A DNA stretch of 64,000 nt from Pseudomonas sp. dw_358 (GTDB lineage Bacteria; Pseudomonadota; Gammaproteobacteria; Pseudomonadales; Pseudomonadaceae): positions 1-64,000 of the forward strand of contig NZ_JAAVUX010000023.1 in assembly GCF_018449655.1 (NCBI RefSeq). The letters are read 5' to 3'. Of this stretch, positions 1-8,915 are shown one piece after another. The notes under the pieces were generated by a model. It was not told where the DNA came from, did not search any database, and saw only the letters and a program-made list of their open reading frames with translations. The first letter of the stretch is position 1. Each line of letters starts with the position of its first letter. Position numbers and translations under genes: made by a program.

Positions 1-4
1 TAGG

Positions 5-286
5 GCCAATGCGGGTGCGGAGACCTTTTGCTTCCTTTTGGGTCTTTCCAAAAGGGAGTCGCCGTAAGGGCGAAAAGGTGAGACTGCACCTCTGCGTAAA
101 ATGGATATGCCCATCGAAATGTGGGTCGGTCTGACGATCTTCGTGTTGCTACGAAATGCAGCTAGCTTATCCGGCATCTCCAGGGTGGCTGAAGGCCCCT
201 TTCGCTTTTACAGCGACTCCCTTTTGGAAAGGCCGGAGTGCCGGCCCAGCCAAAAGGAAGCAAAAGGCCTCCGCGCCCGCATTGGC
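5..286. repeat. Long imperfect inverted repeat, arms 5-79 and 195-286
   Basis: The first arm reads GCCAATGCGGG and then purine/pyrimidine blocks such as CCTTTTGCTTCCTTTTGG. The reverse complement of almost the whole arm recurs at 195-286, ending CCCGCATTGGC. The right arm carries about 20 extra GC-rich bases near 230-250. The arms are separated by about 115 bp with no convincing gene. Transcribed, it would fold into a long hairpin. Rest of 1-458: no supported gene. I cannot tell a dispersed Pseudomonas intergenic repeat from a structured RNA. Confidence 0.7.
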
Positions 287-458
287 ATGCTGAGGGCGCG
301 GACAATCACGATCAAAAGCCAGATTGCGAGGTTGGCTGGTACACCGGCATAGCCGAATCCGCTTCGTGACACGGGCTCAGCAGCACGAGGATAAGAGCGG
401 GACGATGGCCACGCGAGACACGCAACTGGAACCCGATCGGGATAGTGTATCCAGCCTT

Positions 459-483
459 ATGAGAGGGTGTCAGAGCCTCTCAT
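459..483 (-). terminator. Hairpin over the stop codon of the DUF1850 gene
   Basis: ATGAGAGG at 459-466 pairs with CCTCTCAT at 476-483 around a 9-nt loop. The stop codon of the preceding minus-strand gene (470-472) lies in the loop. There is no U-tract, so intrinsic termination is only possible, not shown. Confidence 0.35.
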
Positions 484-868
484 CAAGACCCACGTCACAC
501 CCCCAAACCTCCACCACCGGCAATGCCGCATCCGGCGCTCCCAACCAATCACTCATCGGCCGACACCCCGCCGCCTGGCACAGCTGATAATCCCCTGCCT
601 CGGGCGTACGCCCGAGGCGCAGTAATGGCAGGATCAGCTGCGGCCGATAATGCCAGAAGCCCCGATCAAGCCGCGCCCCGGCCGGCATTTCCATTCCGGC
701 CCCACTGCCTTGCACCCGGGCTTCGGCCAGATACAGCTCGCGCCCGCGAACCTGGTAATCCTCCTCCCAGCGGACTTTCTCCACACTGTGCTCCCACGCC
801 AGCGAAAACGCTCCGACGGGCAGCTGTGCCCAGATCACCCCGGCCAGCCCCAGGCAGACGCCGATCAT
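470..868 (-). CDS. DUF1850 protein, accessory to the TAXI-TRAP transporter
   Basis: A 132-residue protein. Family features are FSLAWEHSVEKVRWEEDY, then EARVQGSGAGME and GDYQLC near the C-terminus, typical of DUF1850. DUF1850 genes usually sit beside TAXI-type TRAP permeases, as here. The ATG at 868 overlaps the permease stop codon as ATGA, so translational coupling is likely and this start is preferred over one further upstream inside the permease frame. One hydrophobic N-terminal segment suggests membrane anchoring or export. Its molecular function is unknown; a role in assembling or modulating the transporter is inferred from context only. Confidence 0.85.
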   Translation of the reverse strand: MIGVCLGLAGVIWAQLPVGAFSLAWEHSVEKVRWEEDYQVRGRELYLAEARVQGSGAGMEMPAGARLDRGFWHYRPQLILPLLRLGRTPEAGDYQLCQAAGCRPMSDWLGAPDAALPVVEVWGCDVGLDERL

Positions 869-2880
869 GGGAGCCGCCGAGCCCGCCACAGAGAGTGCGC
901 AACCACCAAGGCGGCCAGCGCGAAGCCCAGGCTGTCGCTCCAGGGCAGCGCGACCACCAGGCACACCCCGGCGACCAGGCCGGTCAAGCGTTCCCACAAC
1001 CCCAAGGGCTGCGTCAGAAAACCGGTGAACACCGCGCCCCACAGGCCGATTGCCAAGGCCGCCTTGGCCAGCACATAGAGCACCGCCAGCACGCCACCGC
1101 CTTGCAGCATCAGTGCCGGCTCATACACCGCCATGAACGGCACGACGAACCCGGCGATAGCAATGCGCACCGCCCACAGGCTGATAGTCAGCCCCTTTTC
1201 CCGGGCAATCGGCGCGGCCGCGAAACAGGCCAGGGCGACCGGCGGGGTCAGGTCGGCGAGGATGCCGAAATAGAACACGAACAGGTGCGATACCAGCAGC
1301 GGCACCCCCAGTTCCAGCAGCGCGGGTGCGGCGATGGAACTGGTGATGATGTAGTTGGGGATGGTCGGAATGCCCATCCCCAGCACCAGGCAGGTGAGCA
1401 TGGTCAGCAACAACGAGAGGAACAGACTCTTTTCGCCGATACCGAGAATGAAACCGGCAAACGAGGACGCCACACCTGTCAGCGATACCACCCCGATGAT
1501 CACCCCCACCAGCGCACAAGCGATGCCCACCGGCACGGCATGCCGGGCCCCTTCCACCAGTGCTTGCAGGCACAGGCGCAAGGTCGCCCGCGAGCCGCGG
1601 TGCCAGGCGCACAGGCCGACCAGTGCGGCGATTACCGCAAACACCACCGCGATACCCATGGCGAAAAAGCCGCTGCACAACAGGCCTAGAGCAACCCAGA
1701 AGGCGCAACGCAGTTTGCCGTTCGAGACCCGCAGCGCGAGGGCCGAACCGAGAATGACGATAGCGGTCAGCGCCAGCCCTACCGTGCCGGAGAACAACGG
1801 CGTGTGCCCGGAAAACAACAGGTAGATGAGGATCCCCAACGGGATCAGCAAGTACCAGCGCTGGCGCAGCGCCGCCCAGGGGTCGGGGCATTGCTCCCTG
1901 GGCAGGCCGCTCAATCCCGCGCGCCGAGCCTCCAGATGAACCATCCAGAACACCGAAGCAAAATACAGCAGGGCCGGCAACAGCGCCGCCTTGGCCACTT
2001 CAGTGAAGGGTACGTCAAGGGTCTCGGCCATGATGAACGCCACCGCCCCCATCACCGGCGGCATCAGCTGGCTGCCCATGCTCGCCGTGGCCTCGACCCC
2101 GCCGGCAAATCCGGCGCCGTAGCCGAACCGCTTCATCAACGGGATGGTGAACTGGCCGGTGGTCACCACGTTGGCCACGCCAGAGCCGGTGATGGTGCCC
2201 ATCAAGGCCGAGGACACCACCGACACTTTGGCCGGGCCGCCGACCCGGTGTCCGAACAGGCCCATGGCAAAATCGGTAAACAGCTTGATCATCCCTGCCT
2301 GCTCGAGAAAGGCGCCGAACAAGATGAACAGGAAGATGTAGGTGGCCGACACGTAGGTCGGCGTGCCATAGAACCCTTCGGTACCGAACGCCAGCTGGTT
2401 GATCAGTTGATCCAGTTCATAGCCCCGATGGGCCAGGCTCCCCGGCAGATGCTGGCCCAGCAGCGCATAGGCGATGAACAAGCCACAGATCAACGGCAAG
2501 GCCAGGCCCATCTGCCGTCGGGCCGCTTCGAAAACCAGCGCCGTGAGCAAGATACCGACCCACAGGTCGGCGCTGCTGAGGTCTCCGGAGCGCTGGATCA
2601 GGTCGGCCTCGAAGACCCACTGGTAGGCGGCGGTGGCCAGCGCCGCCAACGCCAGCACCCAGCCGGCCAAACGCGCCGGCAGACACTGACCGCTCGCGGG
2701 CAGGGCCAGGTAGACCATCACCAGCAGAAAACCGACGTGCACCGCCCGCAACACCTGGCTGGACAAGGGATGAAAGGCCGCCGTGACAACCTGGAAGCTC
2801 GCGAAGGCGAGGGCGACCAAGAACAGCGTACGCGTCCAGGTCGTCGCCGGCAGCGCTTGCTTGGGCTTGACTTCAACCAT
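865..2880 (-). CDS. TRAP transporter fused permease (DctQM type, TAXI-associated)
   Basis: A 671-residue, very hydrophobic protein. It has a short N-terminal membrane block corresponding to the small DctQ-like subunit, then a long DctM-like permease. The DctM core motifs GSGVANVVTTGQFTIP and GGVEATASMGSQLMPPVMGA are intact near residues 215-265. Fused small/large permeases of this size are typical of TAXI-family TRAP systems, which import carboxylates with an ion gradient. It lies between the binding protein (2-bp gap upstream) and DUF1850 (4-bp overlap downstream), so the three genes form one operon. The substrate cannot be read from sequence. Confidence 0.93.
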   Translation of the reverse strand: MVEVKPKQALPATTWTRTLFLVALAFASFQVVTAAFHPLSSQVLRAVHVGFLLVMVYLALPASGQCLPARLAGWVLALAALATAAYQWVFEADLIQRSGDLSSADLWVGILLTALVFEAARRQMGLALPLICGLFIAYALLGQHLPGSLAHRGYELDQLINQLAFGTEGFYGTPTYVSATYIFLFILFGAFLEQAGMIKLFTDFAMGLFGHRVGGPAKVSVVSSALMGTITGSGVANVVTTGQFTIPLMKRFGYGAGFAGGVEATASMGSQLMPPVMGAVAFIMAETLDVPFTEVAKAALLPALLYFASVFWMVHLEARRAGLSGLPREQCPDPWAALRQRWYLLIPLGILIYLLFSGHTPLFSGTVGLALTAIVILGSALALRVSNGKLRCAFWVALGLLCSGFFAMGIAVVFAVIAALVGLCAWHRGSRATLRLCLQALVEGARHAVPVGIACALVGVIIGVVSLTGVASSFAGFILGIGEKSLFLSLLLTMLTCLVLGMGIPTIPNYIITSSIAAPALLELGVPLLVSHLFVFYFGILADLTPPVALACFAAAPIAREKGLTISLWAVRIAIAGFVVPFMAVYEPALMLQGGGVLAVLYVLAKAALAIGLWGAVFTGFLTQPLGLWERLTGLVAGVCLVVALPWSDSLGFALAALVVAHSLWRARRLP

Positions 2881-2882
2881 GC

Positions 2883-3836
2883 TCAGAGCGCCCCGACTTC
2901 TTCATAGTAACGTTTGGCACCCGGGTGCAACTCGATCGGCAGATGTCGGGCGGCCGTCTTGATATCGATGGTCTTGACCGCCGAGTGTGCATTGCCCAGC
3001 CGGGGCAGGTTCTCATACATCAGACGGGTCATCTGGTAGGCGATGTCATCGCTCACCCCGGTGTGGCTGACCAGCAGGTTGCTGATCGCCACCGTGGGCA
3101 CGTCTTCGTTCTGGCCGTCATACGTGCCGGCCGGGATCGGCAAAGCCTGATAGGCCGGGTCGCCGATGGCGGCCACCACCTCGGCGGCCACCGGCACGAA
3201 GCGGACCGGCACACTGGCGGCCAGGTCACGGATGGCGGCCATGCCCAGCCCGGACGACTGCAAGGTCGCGTCCAGCTGGCGATTCTTGATCAATTCCACC
3301 GACTCGGCGTAGGGCAGAAACTGCACCTGGGCCATGTCCGCGTAGGTCAGGCCGGCCGCCTTGAGGATGGCGCGGGCGTTGAGTTCGGTGCCTGACTTGG
3401 GTGCACCCACCGAGATGCGCTTGCCCTTGAGGTCTTCCAGGCGGGTGATGCCCGAGGCCTGGCTGGCGACGATCTGGATGTAGTTGGGGTAGACATTCGC
3501 GATGGCCCGCAGCCTGTCCAGCGGCTGCTTGAATCCCGCCTCGGCCACCCCGCGGCTGGCGTCGCCCACCGAATCGCTGAGGGCCAGCGCCAGCTCGCCA
3601 CGGCCGTTCTGCAGCAGGTTGAGGTTTTCCACCGACGCCTTGCTGGCCTGCACGGTGACCTTGGCCCCCTCGATCTGCTGCCCGTAGATCTGCGACAGGC
3701 CAACGCCGATGGGGTAATACACGCCGCTGGTGCCACCGGTCAGGATGTTGATGAACGTCGGCGCGGCCAGGGCGGGCAGGCTCAAGCTGGACATGGCCAG
3801 CGCGGCCAGCAGATGCAGGCGAACGGGGTATTTCAT
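2883..3836 (-). CDS. TAXI family TRAP transporter solute-binding subunit
   Basis: A 317-residue periplasmic binding protein. It has a Sec signal peptide (MKYPVRLHLL..., cleavage after PALA near residue 24), then INILTGGTSGVYYPIGVGL, the characteristic start of mature TAXI proteins. It is the first gene of a minus-strand operon with the fused permease and DUF1850. TAXI proteins bind small carboxylates or amino acids such as glutamate; the ligand here is unknown. The ATG at 3836 is preceded by GAGGGG-like purines in a short leader. Confidence 0.93.
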   Translation of the reverse strand: MKYPVRLHLLAALAMSSLSLPALAAPTFINILTGGTSGVYYPIGVGLSQIYGQQIEGAKVTVQASKASVENLNLLQNGRGELALALSDSVGDASRGVAEAGFKQPLDRLRAIANVYPNYIQIVASQASGITRLEDLKGKRISVGAPKSGTELNARAILKAAGLTYADMAQVQFLPYAESVELIKNRQLDATLQSSGLGMAAIRDLAASVPVRFVPVAAEVVAAIGDPAYQALPIPAGTYDGQNEDVPTVAISNLLVSHTGVSDDIAYQMTRLMYENLPRLGNAHSAVKTIDIKTAARHLPIELHPGAKRYYEEVGAL

Positions 3837-3979
3837 GAGGGGTGCTCTCCATTGGAATTATTATGGGAAAGGCATCCGAACGGATGAACTTCCCTAGGCG
3901 GTGGAGAGCTATAACAGGAACGCGGACGAAGCCAAAGCATGGAAACATCAGCTAAAAATCAGCCAAAACAGTCACTTGT

Positions 3980-3991
3980 AGGAAATTTCCT
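3980..3991. repeat. Palindrome AGGAAATTTCCT in the 3837-4120 gap
   Basis: A perfect 12-bp palindrome lies midway in the 284-bp gap between the TRAP operon start and the acyl-CoA dehydrogenase stop. It could be an operator for the TRAP operon or an intergenic repeat unit. Nothing else recognisable was seen in this gap. Confidence 0.35.
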
Positions 3992-4120
3992 GCTTCCCTG
4001 AACAGGAGGCCGAACAAAAGCCCGGCGAAATAGGAATGACCCCATGAAGCGAGGCCGAAATACTCGCAATCAGGCTGGCTGGCGCGAAATATTCCGAATC
4101 AATATGCCGTGGCTGCGAGC

Positions 4121-5248
4121 CTAGAGGTTGCGCGCGATGACCAGGCGCTGGATGTCACTGGTGCCTTCGTAGATCTGGCAAATGCGCACGTCACGGTAGA
4201 TGCGCTCCAGGGGGAAGTCATTCAGGTAGCCGTAGCCACCCAGGGTCTGCAAGGCATCGGAACAGACTCGCTCGGCCATTTCCGAAGCGAACAGCTTGGC
4301 CATGGAGGCTTCGGTGAGGGCCGCCCGACCGCTGTCGCGCAGGGTCGCGGCATGCAGCACCATTTGCCGGGCCACGGCGATCTGCGTGGCCATGTCGGCC
4401 AGGCGAAAGGCCACCGCCTGATGCTCCACCAGCGCCTTGCCGAAGCTTTGCCGCTCGCGGGCATAGTCGCGGGCCACCTCGAACGCGGCCCGGGCCATGC
4501 CCACGGCCTGGGCGGCAATGCCGATACGTCCGCCTTCGAGGTTGGCCAAGGCGATCCTGTACCCCTGCCCTTCTTCGCCCAGCCGGTACTCGGCGGGAAT
4601 ACGCACTTCGTCGAAGACGATCTGGCAGGTGTCCGAGGCATGCAGGCCGAGCTTGTGCTCGACCCGGGTGACCTGATAGCCCGGCGTGTCGGTGGGCACC
4701 AGAAAGGCGCTGATACCCCGCTTGCCCGCTTCGACGTCGGTGACGGCGAATACGATCACCACGCCGGCCTGTTTGCCCGAGGTGATGAACTGCTTGCTGC
4801 CGTTGATCACGTAATGGTCGCCGTCGCGGCGGGCACGGGTTTTAAGGTGGCTGGCATCGGAGCCGGCCTGGGCTTCGGTGAGCGCGAAGGCGCCGAGCAT
4901 TGCCCCGCTGGCCAGAGGTTCGAGGAAACGGGCCTTTTGCGCTTCGGTGCCGAAGTCGAGGATGGGCACGCAGCCCACCGAGTTGTGCACGCTCATGATG
5001 GTGGAACAGGCACCATCGCCGGCGGCGATTTCTTCCAGAGCCATGGCATACGCCACGTAGCCAGTGTCGCTGCCACCCCACTGTTCCGGCACGAGCATGC
5101 CGAAAAAGCCCAGCTCGGCCATTTCGACCATGGCCTGGTGGGGAAAGCTGTGATCGCGATCCCACTGCGCGGCGAACGGGCGCAGACGCTCTTGAGCAAA
5201 TTCACGCGCGGCATCGCTGATCTGTTGTTGTTCGGCATTGGGCAGCAT
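4121..5248 (-). CDS. Acyl-CoA dehydrogenase (short/branched-chain type)
   Basis: A 375-residue flavoenzyme oxidising an acyl-CoA to the trans-2-enoyl-CoA with electrons passing to ETF. Signatures are FALTEAQAGSDAS (FAD/substrate region), QSFGKALVEHQAV, the C-terminal QTLGGYGYL, and CQIYEGTSDIQR containing the catalytic glutamate (about E361). Length is typical of short-chain family members. It is the last gene of a minus-strand run with AraC regulator, SDR and thiolase; the thiolase ends 21 bp upstream. The cluster lacks an enoyl-CoA hydratase. Substrate chain length and branching cannot be decided. Confidence 0.93.
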   Translation of the reverse strand: MLPNAEQQQISDAAREFAQERLRPFAAQWDRDHSFPHQAMVEMAELGFFGMLVPEQWGGSDTGYVAYAMALEEIAAGDGACSTIMSVHNSVGCVPILDFGTEAQKARFLEPLASGAMLGAFALTEAQAGSDASHLKTRARRDGDHYVINGSKQFITSGKQAGVVIVFAVTDVEAGKRGISAFLVPTDTPGYQVTRVEHKLGLHASDTCQIVFDEVRIPAEYRLGEEGQGYRIALANLEGGRIGIAAQAVGMARAAFEVARDYARERQSFGKALVEHQAVAFRLADMATQIAVARQMVLHAATLRDSGRAALTEASMAKLFASEMAERVCSDALQTLGGYGYLNDFPLERIYRDVRICQIYEGTSDIQRLVIARNL

Positions 5249-5269
5249 GTTGAAAACCCCCGCTATCAG

Positions 5270-6457
5270 TCAGTACAGGCATTCGATGGCAACGGCGGTG
5301 GCTTCGCCGCCGCCGATGCAGATGGCGGCCATGCCGCGCTTGAGTTGGCGCTGGCGCAAGGCCCACAGCAAGGTCACCAGAATCCGCGCCCCGGAAGCGC
5401 CGATGGGATGCCCCAGGGCGCAGGCGCCGCCATGGACGTTGAGCTTTTCGGCGGGCAGATCGAGCTGCTGCATCGCGGCCATGGCGACCACGGCAAAGGC
5501 TTCGTTGATCTCGAAAAGGTCGACGTCCTTCAGCGCCCAGCCGACCCGCTCGACCAACCTGTTCAAGGCCCCGACGGGCGCCGTGGGGAACAGCCCGGGG
5601 GCGTCGGCAAACACACTGTGCCCATGGATCAGCGCCAGCGGCATCAGGCCACGGCGCCGGGCTTCGCTGCGGCGCATCAACAACAGTGCCGCCGCACCGT
5701 CGGAAATCGAGCTGGAATTGGCCGCGGTCACGCTGCCGCCCTCGCGAAAGGCCGGCTTGAGGGAAGGGATCTTGTCGGGCCGGGCGTTGGGCGGTTGTTC
5801 GTCGCTGTCGATCTGTCGCGCCTCCTTGCCGACGCGCACGTCCACCGCCACCAGTTCGCGGGCAAACGCGCCATGGGCCATGGCCTCGCGGGCCCGCTGC
5901 AAGGAAGTCAGTGCATAGTGGTCCTGCGCCTGGCGGGAAAAGCCCATGCGCTGAGCGCAATCCTCGGCGTAGGTGCCCATCAGCCGCCCAGGCTCGTAGG
6001 CATCTTCCAGACCGTCGAGGAACAAGTGGTCCAGCAACCGGCCATGGCCCATGCGATAGCCACCGCGGGCGCGATCCAGCAGATAGGGTGCGTTGGACAT
6101 GCTTTCCATGCCGCCGGCCACCAGCACGCTGGCAGAATCGGCGAGCAAGGCGTCATGGCCCAGCAACACGGCCTGCATGCCAGAGCCGCACATCTTGTTC
6201 AGGGTGGTACAGGGTGTCGCGGCGCTCAGGCCTGCGCCCAGCGCTGCCTGGCGCGCCGGTGCCTGGCCCAGCCCCGCCGACAACACGTTGCCGAAGAGGA
6301 CTTGATCCACGGCATTCAAGGGCACGCCTGCGCGCTCGACCGCTGCACGAATGGCAACGGCCCCCAGTTGCGGGGCGGTCAGCGAGCTTAAATCGCCCTG
6401 CAAGCTGCCCATGGGCGTGCGCACGGCGCTGACGATGACAATCGGGTCCTGATTCAT
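5270..6457 (-). CDS. Acetyl-CoA C-acyltransferase (thiolase)
   Basis: A 395-residue thiolase cleaving 3-oxoacyl-CoA with CoA, or condensing two acetyl-CoA. The acylated cysteine is C90 in NKMCGSGM. The His motif is GGACALGHPIGASGARIL, and the second cysteine is about C380 in CIGGGEA, so the catalytic set is complete. Length matches the 390-400 residues of the acetoacetyl-CoA thiolase class. The gene lies 33 bp after the SDR gene and 21 bp before the acyl-CoA dehydrogenase, as expected for a degradative beta-oxidation module. An A-rich leader with an AAAAACAA motif (6469-6476) precedes it. Confidence 0.93.
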   Translation of the reverse strand: MNQDPIVIVSAVRTPMGSLQGDLSSLTAPQLGAVAIRAAVERAGVPLNAVDQVLFGNVLSAGLGQAPARQAALGAGLSAATPCTTLNKMCGSGMQAVLLGHDALLADSASVLVAGGMESMSNAPYLLDRARGGYRMGHGRLLDHLFLDGLEDAYEPGRLMGTYAEDCAQRMGFSRQAQDHYALTSLQRAREAMAHGAFARELVAVDVRVGKEARQIDSDEQPPNARPDKIPSLKPAFREGGSVTAANSSSISDGAAALLLMRRSEARRRGLMPLALIHGHSVFADAPGLFPTAPVGALNRLVERVGWALKDVDLFEINEAFAVVAMAAMQQLDLPAEKLNVHGGACALGHPIGASGARILVTLLWALRQRQLKRGMAAICIGGGEATAVAIECLY

Positions 6458-6468
6458 TCTCGTCTCTC

Positions 6469-6476
6469 TTGTTTTT
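6469..6476 (-). promoter_or_regulatory. Candidate Hfq/Crc CA motif before the thiolase gene
   Basis: On the coding strand the sequence reads AAAAACAA, matching AAnAAnAA, about 12 bases upstream of the thiolase ATG. Hfq-Crc binding to such motifs near start codons is the known mechanism of carbon catabolite repression in Pseudomonas. A single A-rich match has a real chance rate. Confidence 0.35.
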
Positions 6477-6490
6477 TGACGAATATTGTT

Positions 6491-7258
6491 TTAACGGGCC
6501 GCCATGCGCAAACCACCGTCCAGACGGATGACCTCACCATTGAGCATCGTGTTCTCGAGGATGTGCCGCACCAGCGCCGCATACTCGTCGGGCCGCCCCA
6601 GTCGCGGCGGGAACGGCACGCCGGCGGCGAGCGAGGCGCGCACCTCCTCGCTCATGCCGGCCATCATGGGCGTTTCGAAAATGCCAGGCGCAATGGTCAT
6701 CACGCGGATGCCATGGCGCGCCAGTTCGCGGGCGGCGGGCAAGGTCATGGCGGCAATGCCCCCCTTGGAGGCGGCATAGGCGGCCTGGCCGATCTGCCCG
6801 TCGAAGGCAGCGACCGATGCGGTGTTGATGATGACCCCGCGCTCTCCCGCCGAGTTGACCGCCTGCTCGGCCATGGCGCTGGCGGCCAGGCGCAGCAGGT
6901 TGAAGCTGCCGATCAGGTTGACCTCGATGATCCGGGCAAAGCGGCCCAGGTCATGGGGACCTTGCTGACCGAGGATCTTTTCGCCGGTGACGATGCCCGC
7001 GCAACTCACCAGCCCATGCAGGCCGCCAAACGCCTGGACTGCGCCCTGCACCGCCGCCTGCGCCGCCGCACCGTTGCAGATGTCGGCCACGTGATAGGCG
7101 GCATTGTGTCCCAGCTGCGCCGCGCGCTCGGCCAGGGCTTCGGGGTTGATATCCACCAACATGACCCGGGCGCCTGCCGCCACCAGCATCTGCGCGGTGG
7201 CGGCGCCCAGGCCCGAAGCGGCGCCGCTGACCAGAAAGACGTGATCGGCAATGTCCAT
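6491..7258 (-). CDS. SDR oxidoreductase, type II 3-hydroxyacyl-CoA dehydrogenase-like
   Basis: A 255-residue short-chain dehydrogenase. The NAD-binding motif SGAASGLG is near residue 11, the active-site pair YAASK follows NTASVAAFDGQIGQ, and the C-terminus PRLGRPDEYAALV...GEVIRLDGG is typical of HSD10-like (17-beta-HSD type 10) enzymes. These oxidise 3-hydroxyacyl-CoA, including branched 2-methyl forms. With thiolase and acyl-CoA dehydrogenase downstream it supplies the third beta-oxidation step. A strong AGGAGGG ribosome binding site is 6 bases before the ATG at 7258. Substrate identity is inferred. Confidence 0.87.
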   Translation of the reverse strand: MDIADHVFLVSGAASGLGAATAQMLVAAGARVMLVDINPEALAERAAQLGHNAAYHVADICNGAAAQAAVQGAVQAFGGLHGLVSCAGIVTGEKILGQQGPHDLGRFARIIEVNLIGSFNLLRLAASAMAEQAVNSAGERGVIINTASVAAFDGQIGQAAYAASKGGIAAMTLPAARELARHGIRVMTIAPGIFETPMMAGMSEEVRASLAAGVPFPPRLGRPDEYAALVRHILENTMLNGEVIRLDGGLRMAAR

Positions 7259-7325
7259 GTGAGCCCTCCTGATGACAAGCCTGGATGCTCACGCCAACGG
7301 TCACATTGCGCTAGGCCCTGAACGC

Positions 7326-8357
7326 TTAACCGCCCTGCACGTTTTGGACACTTTGGGTGACCAATGCCCGGTATTGACCCGGCGTGGCGCCGGTCCAATG
7401 GCGAAACGCCTTGTAGAACGCTCGGCGGTCGGCATAGCCCAGGCGCTGCGCCATGTCGTCCAGGCCGATGCCGGGGTCGGCCAGCCAACCCAAGGCCAAT
7501 TCTTTGCGCACGCTGTCCTTGACCCCTTGCCAGGCCTGCCCCTCTTCGGCCAGGCGCCGGCGCAGGGTCGAGCCCGAGATGCACAACTGCTCGGCCAGCG
7601 CCTCGATCTCCGGCCACTGCGCGGCGGGAAGGCCGAGCAGTTGCTGGCGGATACGCTGGCCCAGGCTGTCAGGGTCGCGATAACGCACCAGCAAGTTGCC
7701 CGGCGCGGCGGCGAGAAAACCCGGCACCTGCGCCATGACCCGGCGCACGGGCCATTGCAGGCATTCGGCAGCCAGTACCAGGCGGGACTGCGGGCGGTCG
7801 AAACGCAGGTTGTCGCTGAACAGCACACGGTAGTCATCGGTGTAATCGGGCGCCGGGCAACGTAGCTCCACCGCCACCACCGGCAGACGGCGATCCACCA
7901 GCCAGGCCGTCAGGCCTTGTACCAGCAGCCAGTAGGTGAAATAGGTAAAGGCCCGGCGGGGTGCCAGGTGCGTGTCGTTGAAGGTGATCTGGGCCAGCCC
8001 CTGCTGCACCTGCAACTGCGCCTGGGTGTTGTCCAGCATCAGGTTCAAAAACTGCAGCAGCAGCTCCAGCGCCTGCGCCAGGGTCGGCTGGCTGATGGCG
8101 GCGCGACACATGAACGCCAGGCTGCCGCTGCGCAGCGGACGGCGATCCATGCCGAAGAACTCGTCATCGGTGGCACGGGCCAGTTGTCGCCAGAACCGCG
8201 CGTAGGCCCGAGCGGAAACTCGCGCGCCGGGCATTCGCAGACGTTCGAGGTCGATCCCGGCCGAGGCCAGCAATCGGGTTTTTTCATCGTCCGTACCCAG
8301 GCTCTGCGACAAGCCTTCGAGAACCATTTGCGTGGATATGGAATCTTTTTGCGCCAT
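7326..8357 (-). CDS. AraC family transcriptional regulator (arabinose-binding-like N-domain)
   Basis: A 343-residue regulator starting at ATG 8357 (MAQKDSISTQMV). The longer reading from 8459 has no recognisable domain in its first 34 residues. The N-terminal two thirds resemble the OruR/ArgR-type Arabinose_bd domain. The C-terminal AraC helix-turn-helix includes ISGSTLRRRLAEEGQAW and LGYADRRAFYKAFRHWTGATPGQYR. It is transcribed toward the SDR-thiolase-acyl-CoA dehydrogenase genes (67-bp gap) and probably controls them in response to a pathway intermediate. Divergent from the SRPBCC gene at 8458. Confidence 0.9.
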   Translation of the reverse strand: MAQKDSISTQMVLEGLSQSLGTDDEKTRLLASAGIDLERLRMPGARVSARAYARFWRQLARATDDEFFGMDRRPLRSGSLAFMCRAAISQPTLAQALELLLQFLNLMLDNTQAQLQVQQGLAQITFNDTHLAPRRAFTYFTYWLLVQGLTAWLVDRRLPVVAVELRCPAPDYTDDYRVLFSDNLRFDRPQSRLVLAAECLQWPVRRVMAQVPGFLAAAPGNLLVRYRDPDSLGQRIRQQLLGLPAAQWPEIEALAEQLCISGSTLRRRLAEEGQAWQGVKDSVRKELALGWLADPGIGLDDMAQRLGYADRRAFYKAFRHWTGATPGQYRALVTQSVQNVQGG

Positions 8358-8457
8358 GGGGTGCCTTAATGAAGAACAATGCAAGGGCCCACCCAAGTCT
8401 GGATGCGGGTCTACGCTAGTGCCAGTCTTCCAGTCAGCCATCGCAGGAATGTTAATC

Positions 8458-8892
8458 ATGCTTGAGCAGAGTGTTGGTGAAATCTATATCGAGGCGTCGA
8501 TCAATCAGGTCTACGACTATGCCACTCAACCGGAACACTGGTCAGATTGGCATCCGACATCGCTGCGCGCCGATGCCGGGGACGGTGGCACACCGCCCAG
8601 CGATACGCAGTTCGAGGAAGTGGTCGACCTGATGGGCGATGAACTGACTCTGACACACCGAGTCGTGCTGGACGAGCGCCCCGTGGCCTTCGAAACCCAG
8701 TTTACCTCGCTCAAAGGTGAAGGGCGGGTGCGTTACGACCTGCACCATCAAGGCTCGGGCACGCTGTTCAAGCGCACCCTGACCTTTGCGCTGACCGAGC
8801 CCCAGCCCAAGCTCTCAGGGCGGTTGCCGGGCATCTCCGAGCAGGCCATGGCCAACCTCAAACGCCGCGTCGAGGCCCTGCCCGGCGCCTGA
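8458..8892 (+). CDS. SRPBCC family (polyketide cyclase/START-like) protein
   Basis: A 144-residue protein. Start motif is VGEIYIEASINQVYDYATQPEHWSDWHPTS, the first strand and helix of an SRPBCC fold, a cavity for hydrophobic ligands. I choose ATG 8458 because AGGAAT lies about 8 bases upstream; ATG 8449 is too close to it. It is followed by the exported hydrolase 23 bp downstream, so the two are probably cotranscribed with the next dehydrogenase. No catalytic function can be assigned. Confidence 0.8.
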   Translation: MLEQSVGEIYIEASINQVYDYATQPEHWSDWHPTSLRADAGDGGTPPSDTQFEEVVDLMGDELTLTHRVVLDERPVAFETQFTSLKGEGRVRYDLHHQGSGTLFKRTLTFALTEPQPKLSGRLPGISEQAMANLKRRVEALPGA

Positions 8893-8915
8893 CTTGCTTC
8901 CAACAAGGACAACCG

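Noticed and set aside
101..352. Possible 83-residue protein inside the inverted repeat
   Set aside because: It spans a repeat arm, lacks a ribosome binding site, and shows no recognisable domain.
4109..6391. Long open frame on the plus strand opposite the acyl-CoA dehydrogenase and thiolase genes
   Set aside because: It is rich in His, Gln and Gly and has no domain, as expected for an antisense shadow of GC-rich genes. The minus-strand frames carry intact catalytic motifs.
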